Assembly (NCBI GenBank): GCA_035504415.1
Contig: DATJRY010000021.1
Location: 62,001-126,000, forward strand
Direction: 5' to 3'
DNA length: 64,000 nt
From: Candidatus Sulfotelmatobacter sp.
Lineage (GTDB): Bacteria > Vulcanimicrobiota > Vulcanimicrobiia > Vulcanimicrobiales > Vulcanimicrobiaceae
The position numbers were made by a program, and so were the translations under genes. Of the stretch, positions 36,364-47,601 are shown piece after piece (position 1 is the first letter of the stretch; each line of letters begins with the position of its first letter). The notes under the pieces were generated by a model. It was given only the letters and a program-made list of their open reading frames with translations. It did no database searches and had not been told where the DNA came from.

Positions 36364-37934
36364 GCACCCACCTCTCCACGTCCGCGCGCGTCTCGCACCG
36401 CCGCCGCAATCTGGTCATCGTGGTGGGCGCGCTCGTGCTCCTGATCGCGATCGCCGTCCTGGCGCGGCCGCGGCACGGCGGCCGGACGGTCGAGACCGTC
36501 ACCCTCGCGCCGAGCAGCTTCGAGGTCAAGCTGCCGGAGACGGGCGTCGTGCAACGCCCGCGCACCGACGTCCTGGCCGCGCTCGTCGCCGGCAACCTCG
36601 AACGCATCGCCGTCAAGCCCGGTCAGCACGTCGCGGCGGGGACGTTGCTCGCCTCGATCGCGAACCCGCAACTCGTCAACGCCGAGCAGGACGCGCACGA
36701 CGCCTACCTCTCGGCGCTGGGTCACGCCCGCAGCACCTCGTCGACCAGCGCGGCGTTGCCGGCACAGAACCGTTCGGCCGTCGTGCAGGCGGAGGCCAAC
36801 CTCGAGCAGGCGCGCTTCAACCTCAGCCAAGCCGTGCAGGACGCGCGCTCGGGCACCCAGTCGGGGCTGGGATACGGCGGCCAGTCGGCGGCGGCGCAGC
36901 GCGCGCAAGCCGACGCGCAGGTCGAGAACGCCCTCACCGATCTGCGCGAGCAGCAGCGGCTGGCCGACGCCGACCGCGATCTCTACGCGCAGAAGGCGCT
37001 CTCGAAGGACGCGCTCGACCAGCAGTCGGCGAAGGCGGCCGAAGCGCAGGTCACTTACAACCAGCAAAAGAGCTTGCGCGACGAGACCTACGCGCAGCTC
37101 GCGCGCCAGACGCCGGTGCTCTCCGATCGCGTCCGCGCGGCGCGTGACGCCGTTACGCAAGCGCAAGCGGCGCTCAGCGCCGCCCAGGCCGATGCCGCGG
37201 AAGACAAGAGCGGCGACGTTCAGGCCGCCGACGCCGACGCGGCGCAGCGGCTCGCCGACTGGCGCTATGCCGCCGACCAGGTCGCTCGGCTGCGCATCGT
37301 CGCGCCGTTCGCCGGCACCGTGCAGAGCGTCGCGACCGAAAGCAACGACACGCTGCGGCCGCTGCAGACCGGCGATCCGGTGACCGTCGGACAGGCGATC
37401 GTCACCCTGGCCGGCGACGAGGGTTTCATCGTCCGCGCCCGCGTCGACGAGCAGGACATCGCCGGCGTTCGGCTCGGCCAACTGGCGTTGATCTCGGGTG
37501 AAGACCTGGGCACGACGACGCTGCCGGGCCACGTGGCGACGATCGGCGCCGTCGCGCAGAAGAGCGACGATCCCGCGAACACCGCGCGCCAGATCGTCAC
37601 CACCATCGCACTCGACCGCACCACGCCGTACTTGCGCGACGGCATGAGCGTCGACGTCGACATCGTCACCGATCGTCGCGCGCACGCGCTCGTAGTCCCG
37701 AACAGCGCTCTGCGCCACGACGCCGGCGGGGCGACCTACGTGCTCGTCGTACGCGGCGGTACGGCGCAACGGCGTTCGGTGCGCGTCGGCCCGACCAACG
37801 ACGTCGCAACCGTTCTGCTGGCCGGCGTGCGCGCCGGCGACGTGGTCGTCACCAGTCCCGACACGACCATCGTCGCCGGGCTCGCCGTCGTCCCGACCAG
37901 TGCGCCCAAGGCGTCCCCCTCGCCCAAACCGTGA
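36360..37934 (+). CDS. HlyD/MacA-like periplasmic adaptor protein
   Basis: 524 aa. Cytoplasmic Arg-rich start and a membrane helix (about 18-36), a lipoyl/biotinyl-like hairpin half (LERIAVKPGQHVAAGTLLA), a long coiled-coil alpha-hairpin (about 120-290, Ala/Gln-rich), the second half (RIVAPFAGTVQSV), and beta-barrel and membrane-proximal domains (GFIVRARVDEQDIAGVRLG). It bridges the inner-membrane ABC permeases to the TolC-like channel. GTGA overlap with the TolC gene. Confidence 0.9.
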   Translation: MSTHLSTSARVSHRRRNLVIVVGALVLLIAIAVLARPRHGGRTVETVTLAPSSFEVKLPETGVVQRPRTDVLAALVAGNLERIAVKPGQHVAAGTLLASIANPQLVNAEQDAHDAYLSALGHARSTSSTSAALPAQNRSAVVQAEANLEQARFNLSQAVQDARSGTQSGLGYGGQSAAAQRAQADAQVENALTDLREQQRLADADRDLYAQKALSKDALDQQSAKAAEAQVTYNQQKSLRDETYAQLARQTPVLSDRVRAARDAVTQAQAALSAAQADAAEDKSGDVQAADADAAQRLADWRYAADQVARLRIVAPFAGTVQSVATESNDTLRPLQTGDPVTVGQAIVTLAGDEGFIVRARVDEQDIAGVRLGQLALISGEDLGTTTLPGHVATIGAVAQKSDDPANTARQIVTTIALDRTTPYLRDGMSVDVDIVTDRRAHALVVPNSALRHDAGGATYVLVVRGGTAQRRSVRVGPTNDVATVLLAGVRAGDVVVTSPDTTIVAGLAVVPTSAPKASPSPKP

Positions 37935-39124
37935 CCCGCGTCCTCGCCTACCTGCAAGAAGCCTTCGCCGCGATCTGGCGCAACCGGACACGCTCGATCC
38001 TCACGCTGCTCGGGATGATCATCGGGACGTCCTCGATCATCACGGTGCTCGGCATCAGCCACGCGGCCTCGGGCGGGATCGGCTCGACGCTGAACTCGTT
38101 CGGCGACCAGGGCATCTCGATCGCGCCGGATCCCGGCCAAGACGATCCGCGCGCCGCGGCGATCCAGTACCGCGACGTGCGCGCCGTCGCGGACGCGACA
38201 CCGGGCTTGATCGACGAGGTCGAGCCGAACTACGTGCGCAACCTGACGCTGCGCTCGAACGGTGTCACGGTGACGACCTTCGTCGGCGAAGGGAGCGGCT
38301 TCTACCGCGACCACGTGCTGCTCGCCGAGGGCCGGCGGTTGACGCGCGACGACGTGCTGAGCGGAGCGCACGTGTGCCTGCTCACCCAACCGCTGGCGCG
38401 CCAGTTCTACGGTGACGCCTCGGCCCTCGGCCAGGTCGTCTCGCTCGGCGGCACGCGCTGCACCGTGATCGGCGTCTACGCCGAGCTCAAGGGGGGCCTG
38501 TTCAACTCGATCGGCGGCAATCAGTTCCTCGAGCTCCCGTACACCGTCTTCCACGAGATCGCGCCCGGCCCGACCGACGGTCTGGTCGCGTACACCGCTC
38601 CCGGCGTCACCGTCGGGCAGCTCTCGGACGCGGTGAACCCCGTGCTGCGCTCGCTGCACGGGCCGCACGCCGAGTACACGTATACGGACACGACCGCGCA
38701 GATCAGCGCCTTCGGCGCGGTCATCAACGTCATCGCCGTCGCGCTGACGGGGATCGGCGGGGTCGCGCTGCTCGTCGCCGGGATCGGGATCATGAACATC
38801 ATGCTCGTCTCGGTGACCGAACGCACCCGTGAGATCGGGCTGCGCAAAGCGATCGGCGCGACGTTCACCGACATCGCGTTGCAATTTCTGCTCGAAGCGG
38901 TGCTGCTCTCGCTCCTGGGCGGCGGGATCGGGACGCTGATCGGCTTCGCGGTGACGCTGGCCGCCTATTCGTCGGTCACCGCGCTCGTCGGCCCGGCGCC
39001 GATTCCGTACCTGCTGATCATCTCGATCGCCGTCGGCTTCTCCGTCTCCGTCGGCTGCATCTTCGGGAGCTGGCCGGCGATCCGCGCCGCGCGGCTCGAT
39101 CCGATCGTGGCGCTGCGCTCGTGA
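37931..39124 (+). CDS. MacB-like ABC permease 1 (FtsX + MacB_PCD domains)
   Basis: 397 aa. N-terminal helix (LTLLGMIIGTSSIITVLG), large periplasmic MacB_PCD domain (about 45-260), and three C-terminal helices of the FtsX domain with the family motif [15 protein letters not shown] near 300. In E. coli MacB the ATPase is fused; here it is separate and two different permeases are present, so the transporter is a heterodimer. GTGA overlap with the adaptor gene. Confidence 0.92.
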   Translation: MTRVLAYLQEAFAAIWRNRTRSILTLLGMIIGTSSIITVLGISHAASGGIGSTLNSFGDQGISIAPDPGQDDPRAAAIQYRDVRAVADATPGLIDEVEPNYVRNLTLRSNGVTVTTFVGEGSGFYRDHVLLAEGRRLTRDDVLSGAHVCLLTQPLARQFYGDASALGQVVSLGGTRCTVIGVYAELKGGLFNSIGGNQFLELPYTVFHEIAPGPTDGLVAYTAPGVTVGQLSDAVNPVLRSLHGPHAEYTYTDTTAQISAFGAVINVIAVALTGIGGVALLVAGIGIMNIMLVSVTERTREIGLRKAIGATFTDIALQFLLEAVLLSLLGGGIGTLIGFAVTLAAYSSVTALVGPAPIPYLLIISIAVGFSVSVGCIFGSWPAIRAARLDPIVALRS

Positions 39125-40332
39125 CGCTCGGCATCGGCGCGTACGTGCGCGAAGCGCTCGCGGTCCTGGCCGCGAACCGCGTCCGCACGCTCTTGACGGC
39201 GCTGGGGTTGGTGATCGGGGTGACGGCGGTCATCGCGATCCAAGTGCTCGGCGCGGGGATGGCCAGCGCCGTCGGCGGGATCCTGGGCGGGATGAGCGAG
39301 CACTCGTTCTTCGTCATCGCGAACGTGCAGCAGTCCGACTTCACCCGCGCTGCGATTCGGCTGAGCGATCTCCAACGACTGCACACGGCGGTGCCGAACG
39401 TCGTCGACGCGATTCCGGCTCCCGGCGGCACGCGCGTGCGTGTCGCGTACGGACACGTCACACCGCGGCTGACCTTCGGCCCGATCGCCGACGAGCGCTT
39501 CGCCAGCTCGACGCCGGTGCGCTACGGGCGCAAGATCGACGCCGACGACGTCGCCGCGGCGCGCCACGTCTGCGTGCTTTCCGACGAGGCGTACACCAAG
39601 CTCGGCATCGACGGCGATCCGACCGGAACCTCGCTACGGATCGGTGACTACCGCTACGCGATCGTCGGCGTGCTCGGCAAGTCGACGCGCGGCGTCTTGC
39701 CGGCGATCGCCGACGCGCAGGTCGCCATCCCGTACACGACCTACGAGCGGGAGTACGCGCGCGGTCGGCCGATCGTCGTCTTCTCGGTCTTGCTCGACGA
39801 CCCGAGTCAGGTCGAGAAGACGGAAGGCGCGGTCATGGATTGGCTGCACGCCCTCAAAGGCGGCCGCGTGCGTTACCAAACGTTCGACCGCAAGACGTTC
39901 GGGAAGGCGATCGACAACATCTTCACCCTCGTGACGGTCGTCATCGCGTTGATCGGCGCCGTCTCGCTGCTCGTCGCCGGGATCGGCGTGCTCAACATCA
40001 TGCTGGTCAGCGTCGCCGAGCGCACGCGCGAGATCGGCCTGCGCAAGGCGATCGGCGCCACGCGGTTCCAGGTGCTGCTGCAATTCTTCATCGAGTCGTT
40101 GGCGCTCTCGAGCTTCGGCTGCCTGGTGGGGCTGCTGCTCGGCCTCGGGATCGGCGCGCTCGTCGACGGACTGGCGATCGTGAAGCTCTCCGGGGTCGTG
40201 CCGCCGATCCCGTGGCTGCTGTGTCTGGCCATCACGGCCGGCTTCGCCGTGCTCGTCACGCTGGCGTTCGGAACCTATCCGGCCTGGCGGGCGGCGAACT
40301 TGGACCCGATCGAGGCGCTGCGCTATGAGTGA
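39121..40332 (+). CDS. MacB-like ABC permease 2 (FtsX + MacB_PCD domains)
   Basis: 403 aa. Same architecture as permease 1: first helix [20 protein letters not shown], a MacB_PCD domain, then [23 protein letters not shown] and three C-terminal helices. Overlaps permease 1 as GTGA and the ATPase start by 8 nt. Partner half of the heterodimeric exporter. Confidence 0.92.
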   Translation: MTLGIGAYVREALAVLAANRVRTLLTALGLVIGVTAVIAIQVLGAGMASAVGGILGGMSEHSFFVIANVQQSDFTRAAIRLSDLQRLHTAVPNVVDAIPAPGGTRVRVAYGHVTPRLTFGPIADERFASSTPVRYGRKIDADDVAAARHVCVLSDEAYTKLGIDGDPTGTSLRIGDYRYAIVGVLGKSTRGVLPAIADAQVAIPYTTYEREYARGRPIVVFSVLLDDPSQVEKTEGAVMDWLHALKGGRVRYQTFDRKTFGKAIDNIFTLVTVVIALIGAVSLLVAGIGVLNIMLVSVAERTREIGLRKAIGATRFQVLLQFFIESLALSSFGCLVGLLLGLGIGALVDGLAIVKLSGVVPPIPWLLCLAITAGFAVLVTLAFGTYPAWRAANLDPIEALRYE

Positions 40333-41041
40333 AGCGCACGACGCACGGCCGGTGATCGCCGTCGAGCAGGTCACCAAGATCTACCGGCTCGGGACGGTGG
40401 AGGTGCCGGCGCTGCGCGGCGTCTCGTTCACGATCGCACCGGGCGAGTACGTCGCGATCATGGGGCCGTCGGGCTCGGGCAAGTCGACGCTGATGAACCT
40501 GCTGGGGTGTCTCGACCGTCCGACGACGGGGCGCTATCTGCTCGACGGGGTCGACGTCTCGGCGCTGAGCGACGACGAGCTCGCGCACATCCGCCTGCGC
40601 AAGCTCGGCTTCATCTTCCAGGGCTTCAACCTGCTGGCGCGCACCAACGCGCTGCGCAACGTCGCGCTGCCGCTGTTCTACGCCGGTTTGGGCACGCGCG
40701 AGCGCAACGCGCGGGCCGCGGCACAGTTGACGGCGGTCGGCCTGGGCGATCGCATGGGACACGCGCCCGCCGAGCTCTCCGGCGGGCAGCAGCAACGGGT
40801 CGCGATCGCCCGCGCGCTGGTCAACGACCCAGCCGTCCTACTGGCCGACGAGCCGACCGGTAACCTGGACTCGCAGACGAGCGAGGAGATCATGGCCCTG
40901 TTCGGGGACTTGAACGCGGCCGGCCGGACGATCATCATGGTGACCCATGACGAAGACGTCGCTCGCCACGCCAAGCGGATCATCCGGGTCCGGGACGGCC
41001 GGATAGTCGGCGACGAAGCGGCTGGAACCGATCCAAAATGA
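40325..41041 (+). CDS. MacB/LolD-like ABC ATPase
   Basis: 238 aa. Walker [10 protein letters not shown], signature [15 protein letters not shown], Walker [13 protein letters not shown] and the switch His in MVTHDE. The [16 protein letters not shown] segment is typical of the LolD/MacB class that drives mechanotransmission without moving substrate across the membrane. Last gene of the tolC-adaptor-permease-permease-ATPase operon, so the whole exporter is in one unit; candidate cargoes are a periplasmic peptide or lipid, not decided by sequence. Confidence 0.93.
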   Translation: MSEAHDARPVIAVEQVTKIYRLGTVEVPALRGVSFTIAPGEYVAIMGPSGSGKSTLMNLLGCLDRPTTGRYLLDGVDVSALSDDELAHIRLRKLGFIFQGFNLLARTNALRNVALPLFYAGLGTRERNARAAAQLTAVGLGDRMGHAPAELSGGQQQRVAIARALVNDPAVLLADEPTGNLDSQTSEEIMALFGDLNAAGRTIIMVTHDEDVARHAKRIIRVRDGRIVGDEAAGTDPK

Positions 41042-41140
41042 GAATTCGGGGAAAATGGCCGCTTGCAACGCTACCGTGGAGCGGATTCGTTAGTAGTGGC
41101 GTCCGTCACCCCACCTAGCAGTTAGGAGTCCAAAGCAACC

Positions 41141-42379
41141 GTGAAGTCTCGTAGCGTTTTCGGGACGGCCGTTGTCGGGCTGATCGGCGCGATCATCGGG
41201 AGCTTCTCGATGATGCTCTTCGCGAGCACCCATTTCGCAGGAGTCGCCGGGCCCGGAAACACGCCTCCGTCCGTCAGCGCGGCGCCGCTCCCCGCGGCCG
41301 CCGGCACGACCGACCAAGACCGCATCATCAACGCCGTCCGCCGGGTCGAACCCTCGGTGGTCGCCCTCGAAGTCGTCGTCAACGGAACGCAGGTCGTCCC
41401 GCTCGACCCCTTCGCCCAGCTCTTCGGCCAGCAAGGCCCGACTCAAGAGCGCCACGTCCGCGAGCGCGCATCGGGCTCGGGCTTCGTCTATTCGAAGGAC
41501 GGCCTGATCCTGACCAACGCGCACGTGGTCCCCAAGGGCACCAGCTCGATCACCGTCGTGTTCCGTAACGGCGACAAGGTCAAGGGCCACCTCTACTCGT
41601 CAAACCCCGCGGCCGACCTTGCGCTGGTGAAGGTCGACAACTACGCCAAGCTGCCGCCTCCCGTCGCTTTCGCCAACAGCGCGCGCGTCGCGGCCGGTCA
41701 GTGGGCGATCGCCATCGGCGAGCCGCTCGAGCTCCAGGACTCGGTGACGGTGGGCGTCGTCTCGGGCTTCAACCGCGACGAGCCGATTCAAGGCGAGGAC
41801 GGCACGCTGCACCTCTTCAAGGGGCTGCTGCAGACCTCGGCACCGATCAACCCTGGCAACTCCGGTGGCCCGCTGGTCGACTACGACGGCCGCGTCATCG
41901 GCGTCAACCAGTCGACCGCCAGCCCGGGCTCGGCACAAGGAATCGGTTTCGCGATTCCGGCGGACACCGTCTCGCAGACGGCCGTCGCGCTTCTCAAGAA
42001 CCCCGGTAAGACGATCGACGCGAACGGCACGGGGACCGGCAAGGGCTTCCTCGGCGTCGGGGACGTCACCATCACCGGCAACGTGCGCACCCAGCTCGGC
42101 GGCTACGCCGACCAGGGTGGTGTGGCGGTCGCCCAGGTGGTCAGCGGCTCGCCGGCCGACAGCGCCGGAATCGAGCCGGGCGACGTGATCCAAGCGATCA
42201 ACGGCAAGGCCGTCAACACGCCGCAGGACCTGGCCGGCACCATCGGCGCGATGAAGCCGGGGACCAAGGTCACCCTGCGCGTCTGGTCGCAGGGCGTCAA
42301 GAAGAACGTGGAGGTTACCCTGGCCGAGCAACCGGTCACCCAGTACCTTCAGAACCAGCAGCAACAGCAGAGCCCCTAG
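41141..42379 (+). CDS. htrA: HtrA/DegP-type trypsin-like serine protease with one PDZ domain
   Basis: 412 aa. Uncleaved N-terminal membrane helix (about 8-30), then a trypsin-like domain with triad His in LTNAHVV, Asp in AADLALV and Ser in NPGNSGGPL, and one C-terminal PDZ (about 315-395, ADSAGIEPGDVIQAINGKAV). It degrades or refolds damaged extracytoplasmic proteins. GTG start with AGGAG 12 nt upstream. A terminator follows 21 nt after the stop. It is next to the chaperone operon, which fits a stress-response neighbourhood. Confidence 0.93.
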   Translation: MKSRSVFGTAVVGLIGAIIGSFSMMLFASTHFAGVAGPGNTPPSVSAAPLPAAAGTTDQDRIINAVRRVEPSVVALEVVVNGTQVVPLDPFAQLFGQQGPTQERHVRERASGSGFVYSKDGLILTNAHVVPKGTSSITVVFRNGDKVKGHLYSSNPAADLALVKVDNYAKLPPPVAFANSARVAAGQWAIAIGEPLELQDSVTVGVVSGFNRDEPIQGEDGTLHLFKGLLQTSAPINPGNSGGPLVDYDGRVIGVNQSTASPGSAQGIGFAIPADTVSQTAVALLKNPGKTIDANGTGTGKGFLGVGDVTITGNVRTQLGGYADQGGVAVAQVVSGSPADSAGIEPGDVIQAINGKAVNTPQDLAGTIGAMKPGTKVTLRVWSQGVKKNVEVTLAEQPVTQYLQNQQQQQSP

Positions 42380-42400
42380 TCGTACCCCGTGAGGGACGGG

Positions 42401-42437
42401 AAGGGCGTCGGCGGAGCCGGCGCCCTTCTGCTTTTTC
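42401..42437 (+). terminator. Intrinsic terminator after htrA
   Basis: A 12-bp stem with one G-T wobble: arms AAGGGCGTCGGC (42401-42412) and GCCGGCGCCCTT (42416-42427), loop GGA, then CTGCTTTTT. Confidence 0.85.
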
Positions 42438-42644
42438 TCGCCGGCCGGTCCGCAACCAAAGTGCCAGCAAAACTGTCACAGGGAGGGAGTGGAACACCGT
42501 TGCCTCGACGGCGTATCATAGGCGATGCGCTCAGGCGAGGCCGCGGCGCTCACATCCCTTGAGCGGCGGTAAGCGGCAAGGCCCGAGCGGGACTCGATCC
42601 CTGACGGCTGGTCCACGCTGCTCGGAAAGCGAGAACAACAACAC

Positions 42645-44504
<1,860 letters not shown>

Positions 44505-44510
44505 GCGCAC

Positions 44511-45050
44511 GTGCACGACGACACCGCGACCACGGCGCCCGTCGACGCGACGGTGACGCCGAACGGCGCGGGCCAGCCTGGCGGCGAGGGTGACCTCGCC
44601 GCCGAGCTGACGGCCGCGCGCGCCAAAGCGGAGGAGAACTACAACAAGTTCCTCTACGCGATGGCCGACTTCGAGAACTACAAGAAGCGCATCGAACGCC
44701 AGCTGGCGGAGATCGCGCTGGCGGGCCGGCGCGCCGTCCTCGTCAAGATGCTGCCCGTGCTCGACAACCTCGAGCGCGCGCTCGCGTTCGACGACTCCGA
44801 GGGGCTGCGCGGCGGCCTGCAAGCGACGCTGCGCCAGTTCGAAGCGGCGCTCGAGTCCGAGAACGTCAAGCCCGTGACGGTCAAGGGGCTGCGGTTCGAT
44901 CCGAAGCTCGCCGAGGCCATCGCGACCCAGCCGGCACCCGCCGGCGTCGCCGAAGACACGGTGCTGGAAGAGGCCCGCAAGGGTTACACGATCGGCGACG
45001 AGGTACTGCGTCCCGCGCAAGTCGTCGTCGCCAAAGGGCATGGCTCTTGA
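44511..45050 (+). CDS. grpE: Nucleotide exchange factor GrpE
   Basis: 179 aa cofactor of DnaK. Long N-terminal helix with YAMADFENYKKRIERQL (about 48-64), then the beta-wing domain (VKGLRFDPKLAEAIATQPAPA, VLEEARKGYTIGDEVLRPAQVVVAK). GTG start 6 nt after the dnaK stop. The N-terminal tail is shorter and less acidic than in many homologues. Confidence 0.95.
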   Translation: MHDDTATTAPVDATVTPNGAGQPGGEGDLAAELTAARAKAEENYNKFLYAMADFENYKKRIERQLAEIALAGRRAVLVKMLPVLDNLERALAFDDSEGLRGGLQATLRQFEAALESENVKPVTVKGLRFDPKLAEAIATQPAPAGVAEDTVLEEARKGYTIGDEVLRPAQVVVAKGHGS

Positions 45051-45109
45051 GCGCGCCCTCGGGGCATCGCGACATGTGGTGGTTCGTGAGCGCGCATACG
45101 GTCGGGGGG

Positions 45110-45157
45110 CCCCACGCGCAGCGTGGGGGGCGCGGAGCCGGGGGCGGAGCGCCTTTT
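45110..45157 (+). repeat. Structured spacer between grpE and dnaJ (two hairpins)
   Basis: The first hairpin is perfect: arms CCCCACGC (45110-45117) and GCGTGGGG (45121-45128) with loop GCA. The second pairs GGCGC (45129-45133) with GCGCC (45149-45153) and is followed by four T residues and then the dnaJ ATG at 45160. The only Shine-Dalgarno-like GGAG for dnaJ lies inside the second loop. Possible attenuation, mRNA processing or a repetitive palindromic element; a terminator function is doubtful because the T-run is short. Confidence 0.5.
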
Positions 45158-45159
45158 AA

Positions 45160-46182
45160 ATGAACTACAAAGACTACTATGCTGCTCTAGGTGTTCCGAA
45201 GACCGCCGCCGAGAAAGACATCAAGTCGGCGTATCGGAAGCTCGCGCGCAAGTGGCATCCGGATGCGAATCCGACCAACACGCGCGAAGCCGAAGAGAAG
45301 TTCAAGGACATCCAGGAAGCGTACGAGGTGCTCGGCGATCCCGAGAAGCGCCGCAAGTACGACGCGCTGGGGTCGGATTGGCAGCGCGCGGCGCGCGAGG
45401 CCGAGCAGCAACGCTCGTACCGGACCGCGCAAGACACGGACTTCGGCAGCTTCAACTTCGGCGGCGGCGCGGCGGGCGCGAGCGGCTTCTCCGACTTCTT
45501 CGACATGTTCTTCTCCGGCATCGGACGCCGTCCGGGCGCCGGTGCGACGAACTTCGGGGGCGCGACGGCGCAGCGCGGGGAGGACCTCGAGTCCACCATC
45601 GAGCTCTCGCTGCACGACGCCTACGAAGGCGGCAAAAAGACGGTCACGCTGCAGGTCGAGGATCTCTGCCCGCGCTGTCACGGCACCGGCACCGACCGTA
45701 ACCGCATCTGTCCGCAGTGCCACGGCACCGGCCGTATTCGAGAGACGAAGAAGTTCGACGTCACGATCCCGCGCGGGGTTCGCGACGGCCAGCGCATTCG
45801 TCTGGCCAAGCAAGGCGCCAGCGGCGCGAACGGCGGTCCGCGCGGCGACCTGTACCTGGTCGTGCACTTGACCGACGACGACCGCTACGAGCGCAAGGGC
45901 GACGACCTGTACCTCGACCTCCCGGTCAGCATCTACGATCTGGCGCTGGGAGCCGAAGTGCGCGTGCCGACCCTCAACGGCGACGTCACCATGACGATCC
46001 CCGCCGGGACGCAGAACAACAAGATGCTGCGCCTCTCCGGCAAGGGGATGCCCAAGCTCAAGGACGGCGGCTACGGCGACGAATACGTCCGCCTCATCGG
46101 CCAGCTGCCCACCAACCTGACCGATAAGGAAACGAAGCTGTTCCGCGAGCTCGCCGGCTTGCGGAACGGCAAGGCCAAATAG
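45160..46182 (+). CDS. dnaJ: DnaJ-type co-chaperone with half zinc finger
   Basis: 340 aa. J domain 1-66 with WHPDANP (HPD motif), Gly/Phe-rich region (about 90-135), zinc region with only two CxxCxGxG repeats (CPRCHGTG and CPQCHGTG, near residues 169-192) instead of four, then the C-terminal peptide-binding domains ([20 protein letters not shown] and [17 protein letters not shown]). With two repeats at most one zinc site can form. The spacing of the rest is normal, so it is a compact DnaJ rather than a fragment. Confidence 0.92.
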   Translation: MNYKDYYAALGVPKTAAEKDIKSAYRKLARKWHPDANPTNTREAEEKFKDIQEAYEVLGDPEKRRKYDALGSDWQRAAREAEQQRSYRTAQDTDFGSFNFGGGAAGASGFSDFFDMFFSGIGRRPGAGATNFGGATAQRGEDLESTIELSLHDAYEGGKKTVTLQVEDLCPRCHGTGTDRNRICPQCHGTGRIRETKKFDVTIPRGVRDGQRIRLAKQGASGANGGPRGDLYLVVHLTDDDRYERKGDDLYLDLPVSIYDLALGAEVRVPTLNGDVTMTIPAGTQNNKMLRLSGKGMPKLKDGGYGDEYVRLIGQLPTNLTDKETKLFRELAGLRNGKAK

Positions 46183-46185
46183 ACG

Positions 46186-46213
46186 GCGCCCGCATGCGGG
46201 CGCTATTCTATTT
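46186..46213. terminator. Terminator after dnaJ, shared with the EthD-like gene
   Basis: Palindrome with arms GCGCCCGC (46186-46193) and GCGGGCGC (46196-46203) followed by T-rich TATTCTATTTT on the plus strand. It starts 4 nt after the dnaJ stop and touches the EthD-like stop on the minus strand. Confidence 0.75.
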
Positions 46214-46508
46214 TGCCGATCATCACCTCGGCTTCGCCGCCGTAGAAGTTCGGGATGTCCTTCACGATCGCGCGCCCTTCGGGCGAGCCGAACGCGGCGC
46301 CGACGGCGCCCATGTCGTCGAAATAGAGCGAGGTCACGACCTGATAGCGGCCGGGCGCGCCGGTCGGCGTGCCGGTGATCGTGCGGACCTCGTCCTTGCG
46401 CAAACCGAACTTGCCGAAGCCCTCGCGCACCATCGGCATGTGCTTGCTGGCGTAGTAGTCGGCGTCGAAGCTGGCGCCGGTCGGATAGCAGACGGTCACG
46501 GCGATCAT
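46203..46508 (-). CDS. EthD-like stress-responsive A/B-barrel protein
   Basis: 101 aa ferredoxin-like dimeric barrel. The typical EthD opening VTVCYPTGASFDADYYASKHMPMV and a late GEAEVMIGKIE are visible. Such proteins are linked to ether or alkyl degradation or to unknown oxidations. Divergent from the oxidoreductase gene with a 76-bp gap; a related pathway is possible but unproven. Confidence 0.85.
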   Translation of the reverse strand: MIAVTVCYPTGASFDADYYASKHMPMVREGFGKFGLRKDEVRTITGTPTGAPGRYQVVTSLYFDDMGAVGAAFGSPEGRAIVKDIPNFYGGEAEVMIGKIE

Positions 46509-46584
46509 GCTCGCGGCTTGGCGCGGCCGATCGGCCGTCCCTGCGCGGCAGGCTCCCGCATGCGCACCCGGTAAGCTCGGCGGC

Positions 46585-47601
46585 ATGAGCACGACGAGCG
46601 ATACCGTGACCAGCCGTGAGATCCGCCTCGCGAGCCGCCCGACGGGCGAGCCGGGGCCGGAACACTTCGAGCTGGCGAACGCGACCGTCGGCCCGCCGGG
46701 CGAGGGCGAAGTGCTGGTGCGCACGACCCTCATGTCGGTCGAACCGTACATGCGCGGCCGCATGAACGCCGGCAAGTCGTACGTGCCGCCGTTCGCGGTC
46801 GGCGAGGCCCTCTCGGGCTCGGCGATCGGCGAGGTCGTCGCGTCGCGCGCGGACGACGTGCCGGTCGGCACCGTGGTCCTGCACAACTTGGGTTGGCGCG
46901 AGTATGCCGTGATGCCGGCCGCGCACGTGAAGGCGATCGACGTCCGCCAGGTGCCGCCCGACGTGTACCTGGGTGCGTTCGGCGTACCGGGGTTCACCGC
47001 GTGGGTGGGGCTGCGCATCATCGCGCAGGTCGCGGCCGGGCAGACGCTGTTCGTCTCGGGCGCCGCGGGCGCGGTCGGCTCGATGGCGGTCCAGCTCGCC
47101 AAGCGCGCCGGCCTCACCGTCGTCGGTTCCGCGTCCTCACCGCAGAAGGTCGCGTACGTGCGCGACGAGCTGGGCGCCGACTTCGCCTTCGACTATCACG
47201 ACGGTCCGACCAAGAAGCTGCGCGAGCTGGTGCCCGACGGGATCGACGTCTACTTCGACAACGTCGGCGGCGAGCAGCTGGAAGCGGCGATGATCGCCAT
47301 GCGCGACTTCGGCACGATCGTGCTCTGCGGCGCGGTCTCGCAGTACAACGCGACCGTGCCGGAAGGGCCGCGCACGCTCGGCATCGCGATCCAGCGCCGC
47401 CTGAAGCTGCAGGGCTTCATCGTCATCGACCACTTCAAGCGTTACGACGAGTTCGTCGCCGAGGTCGCGCCGCTGATCGCGGCCGGCGTGATCAAAGCAC
47501 CCTCGACCTTCGTCGAGGGGATCGAGAACGCGCCGCGGGCGCTGATGGACATCCTGCGCCCCAACGCGTCGATCGGGAAGATGATCGTCCGGCTGGCTTG
47601 A
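46585..47601 (+). CDS. NADP-dependent MDR-family oxidoreductase (PTGR/CurA-like)
   Basis: 338 aa. No catalytic zinc ligands. Opening REIRLASRPTGEPGPEHFEL, Rossmann fold with the nucleotide-binding FVSGAAGAVGSMAVQLAKRAG, then GIDVYFDNVGGEQLEAAM and LQGFIVIDHFKRYDEF, all typical of the YncB/CurA/prostaglandin-reductase group that reduces alkenals and enones. The stop overlaps the next start by 1 nt. Confidence 0.9.
   Translation: MSTTSDTVTSREIRLASRPTGEPGPEHFELANATVGPPGEGEVLVRTTLMSVEPYMRGRMNAGKSYVPPFAVGEALSGSAIGEVVASRADDVPVGTVVLHNLGWREYAVMPAAHVKAIDVRQVPPDVYLGAFGVPGFTAWVGLRIIAQVAAGQTLFVSGAAGAVGSMAVQLAKRAGLTVVGSASSPQKVAYVRDELGADFAFDYHDGPTKKLRELVPDGIDVYFDNVGGEQLEAAMIAMRDFGTIVLCGAVSQYNATVPEGPRTLGIAIQRRLKLQGFIVIDHFKRYDEFVAEVAPLIAAGVIKAPSTFVEGIENAPRALMDILRPNASIGKMIVRLA

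Noticed and set aside
42438-42644. Search for a CIRCE operator upstream of dnaK
   Set aside because: No TTAGCACTC/GAGTGCTAA repeat is present; only a weak ECF-like promoter candidate was seen.
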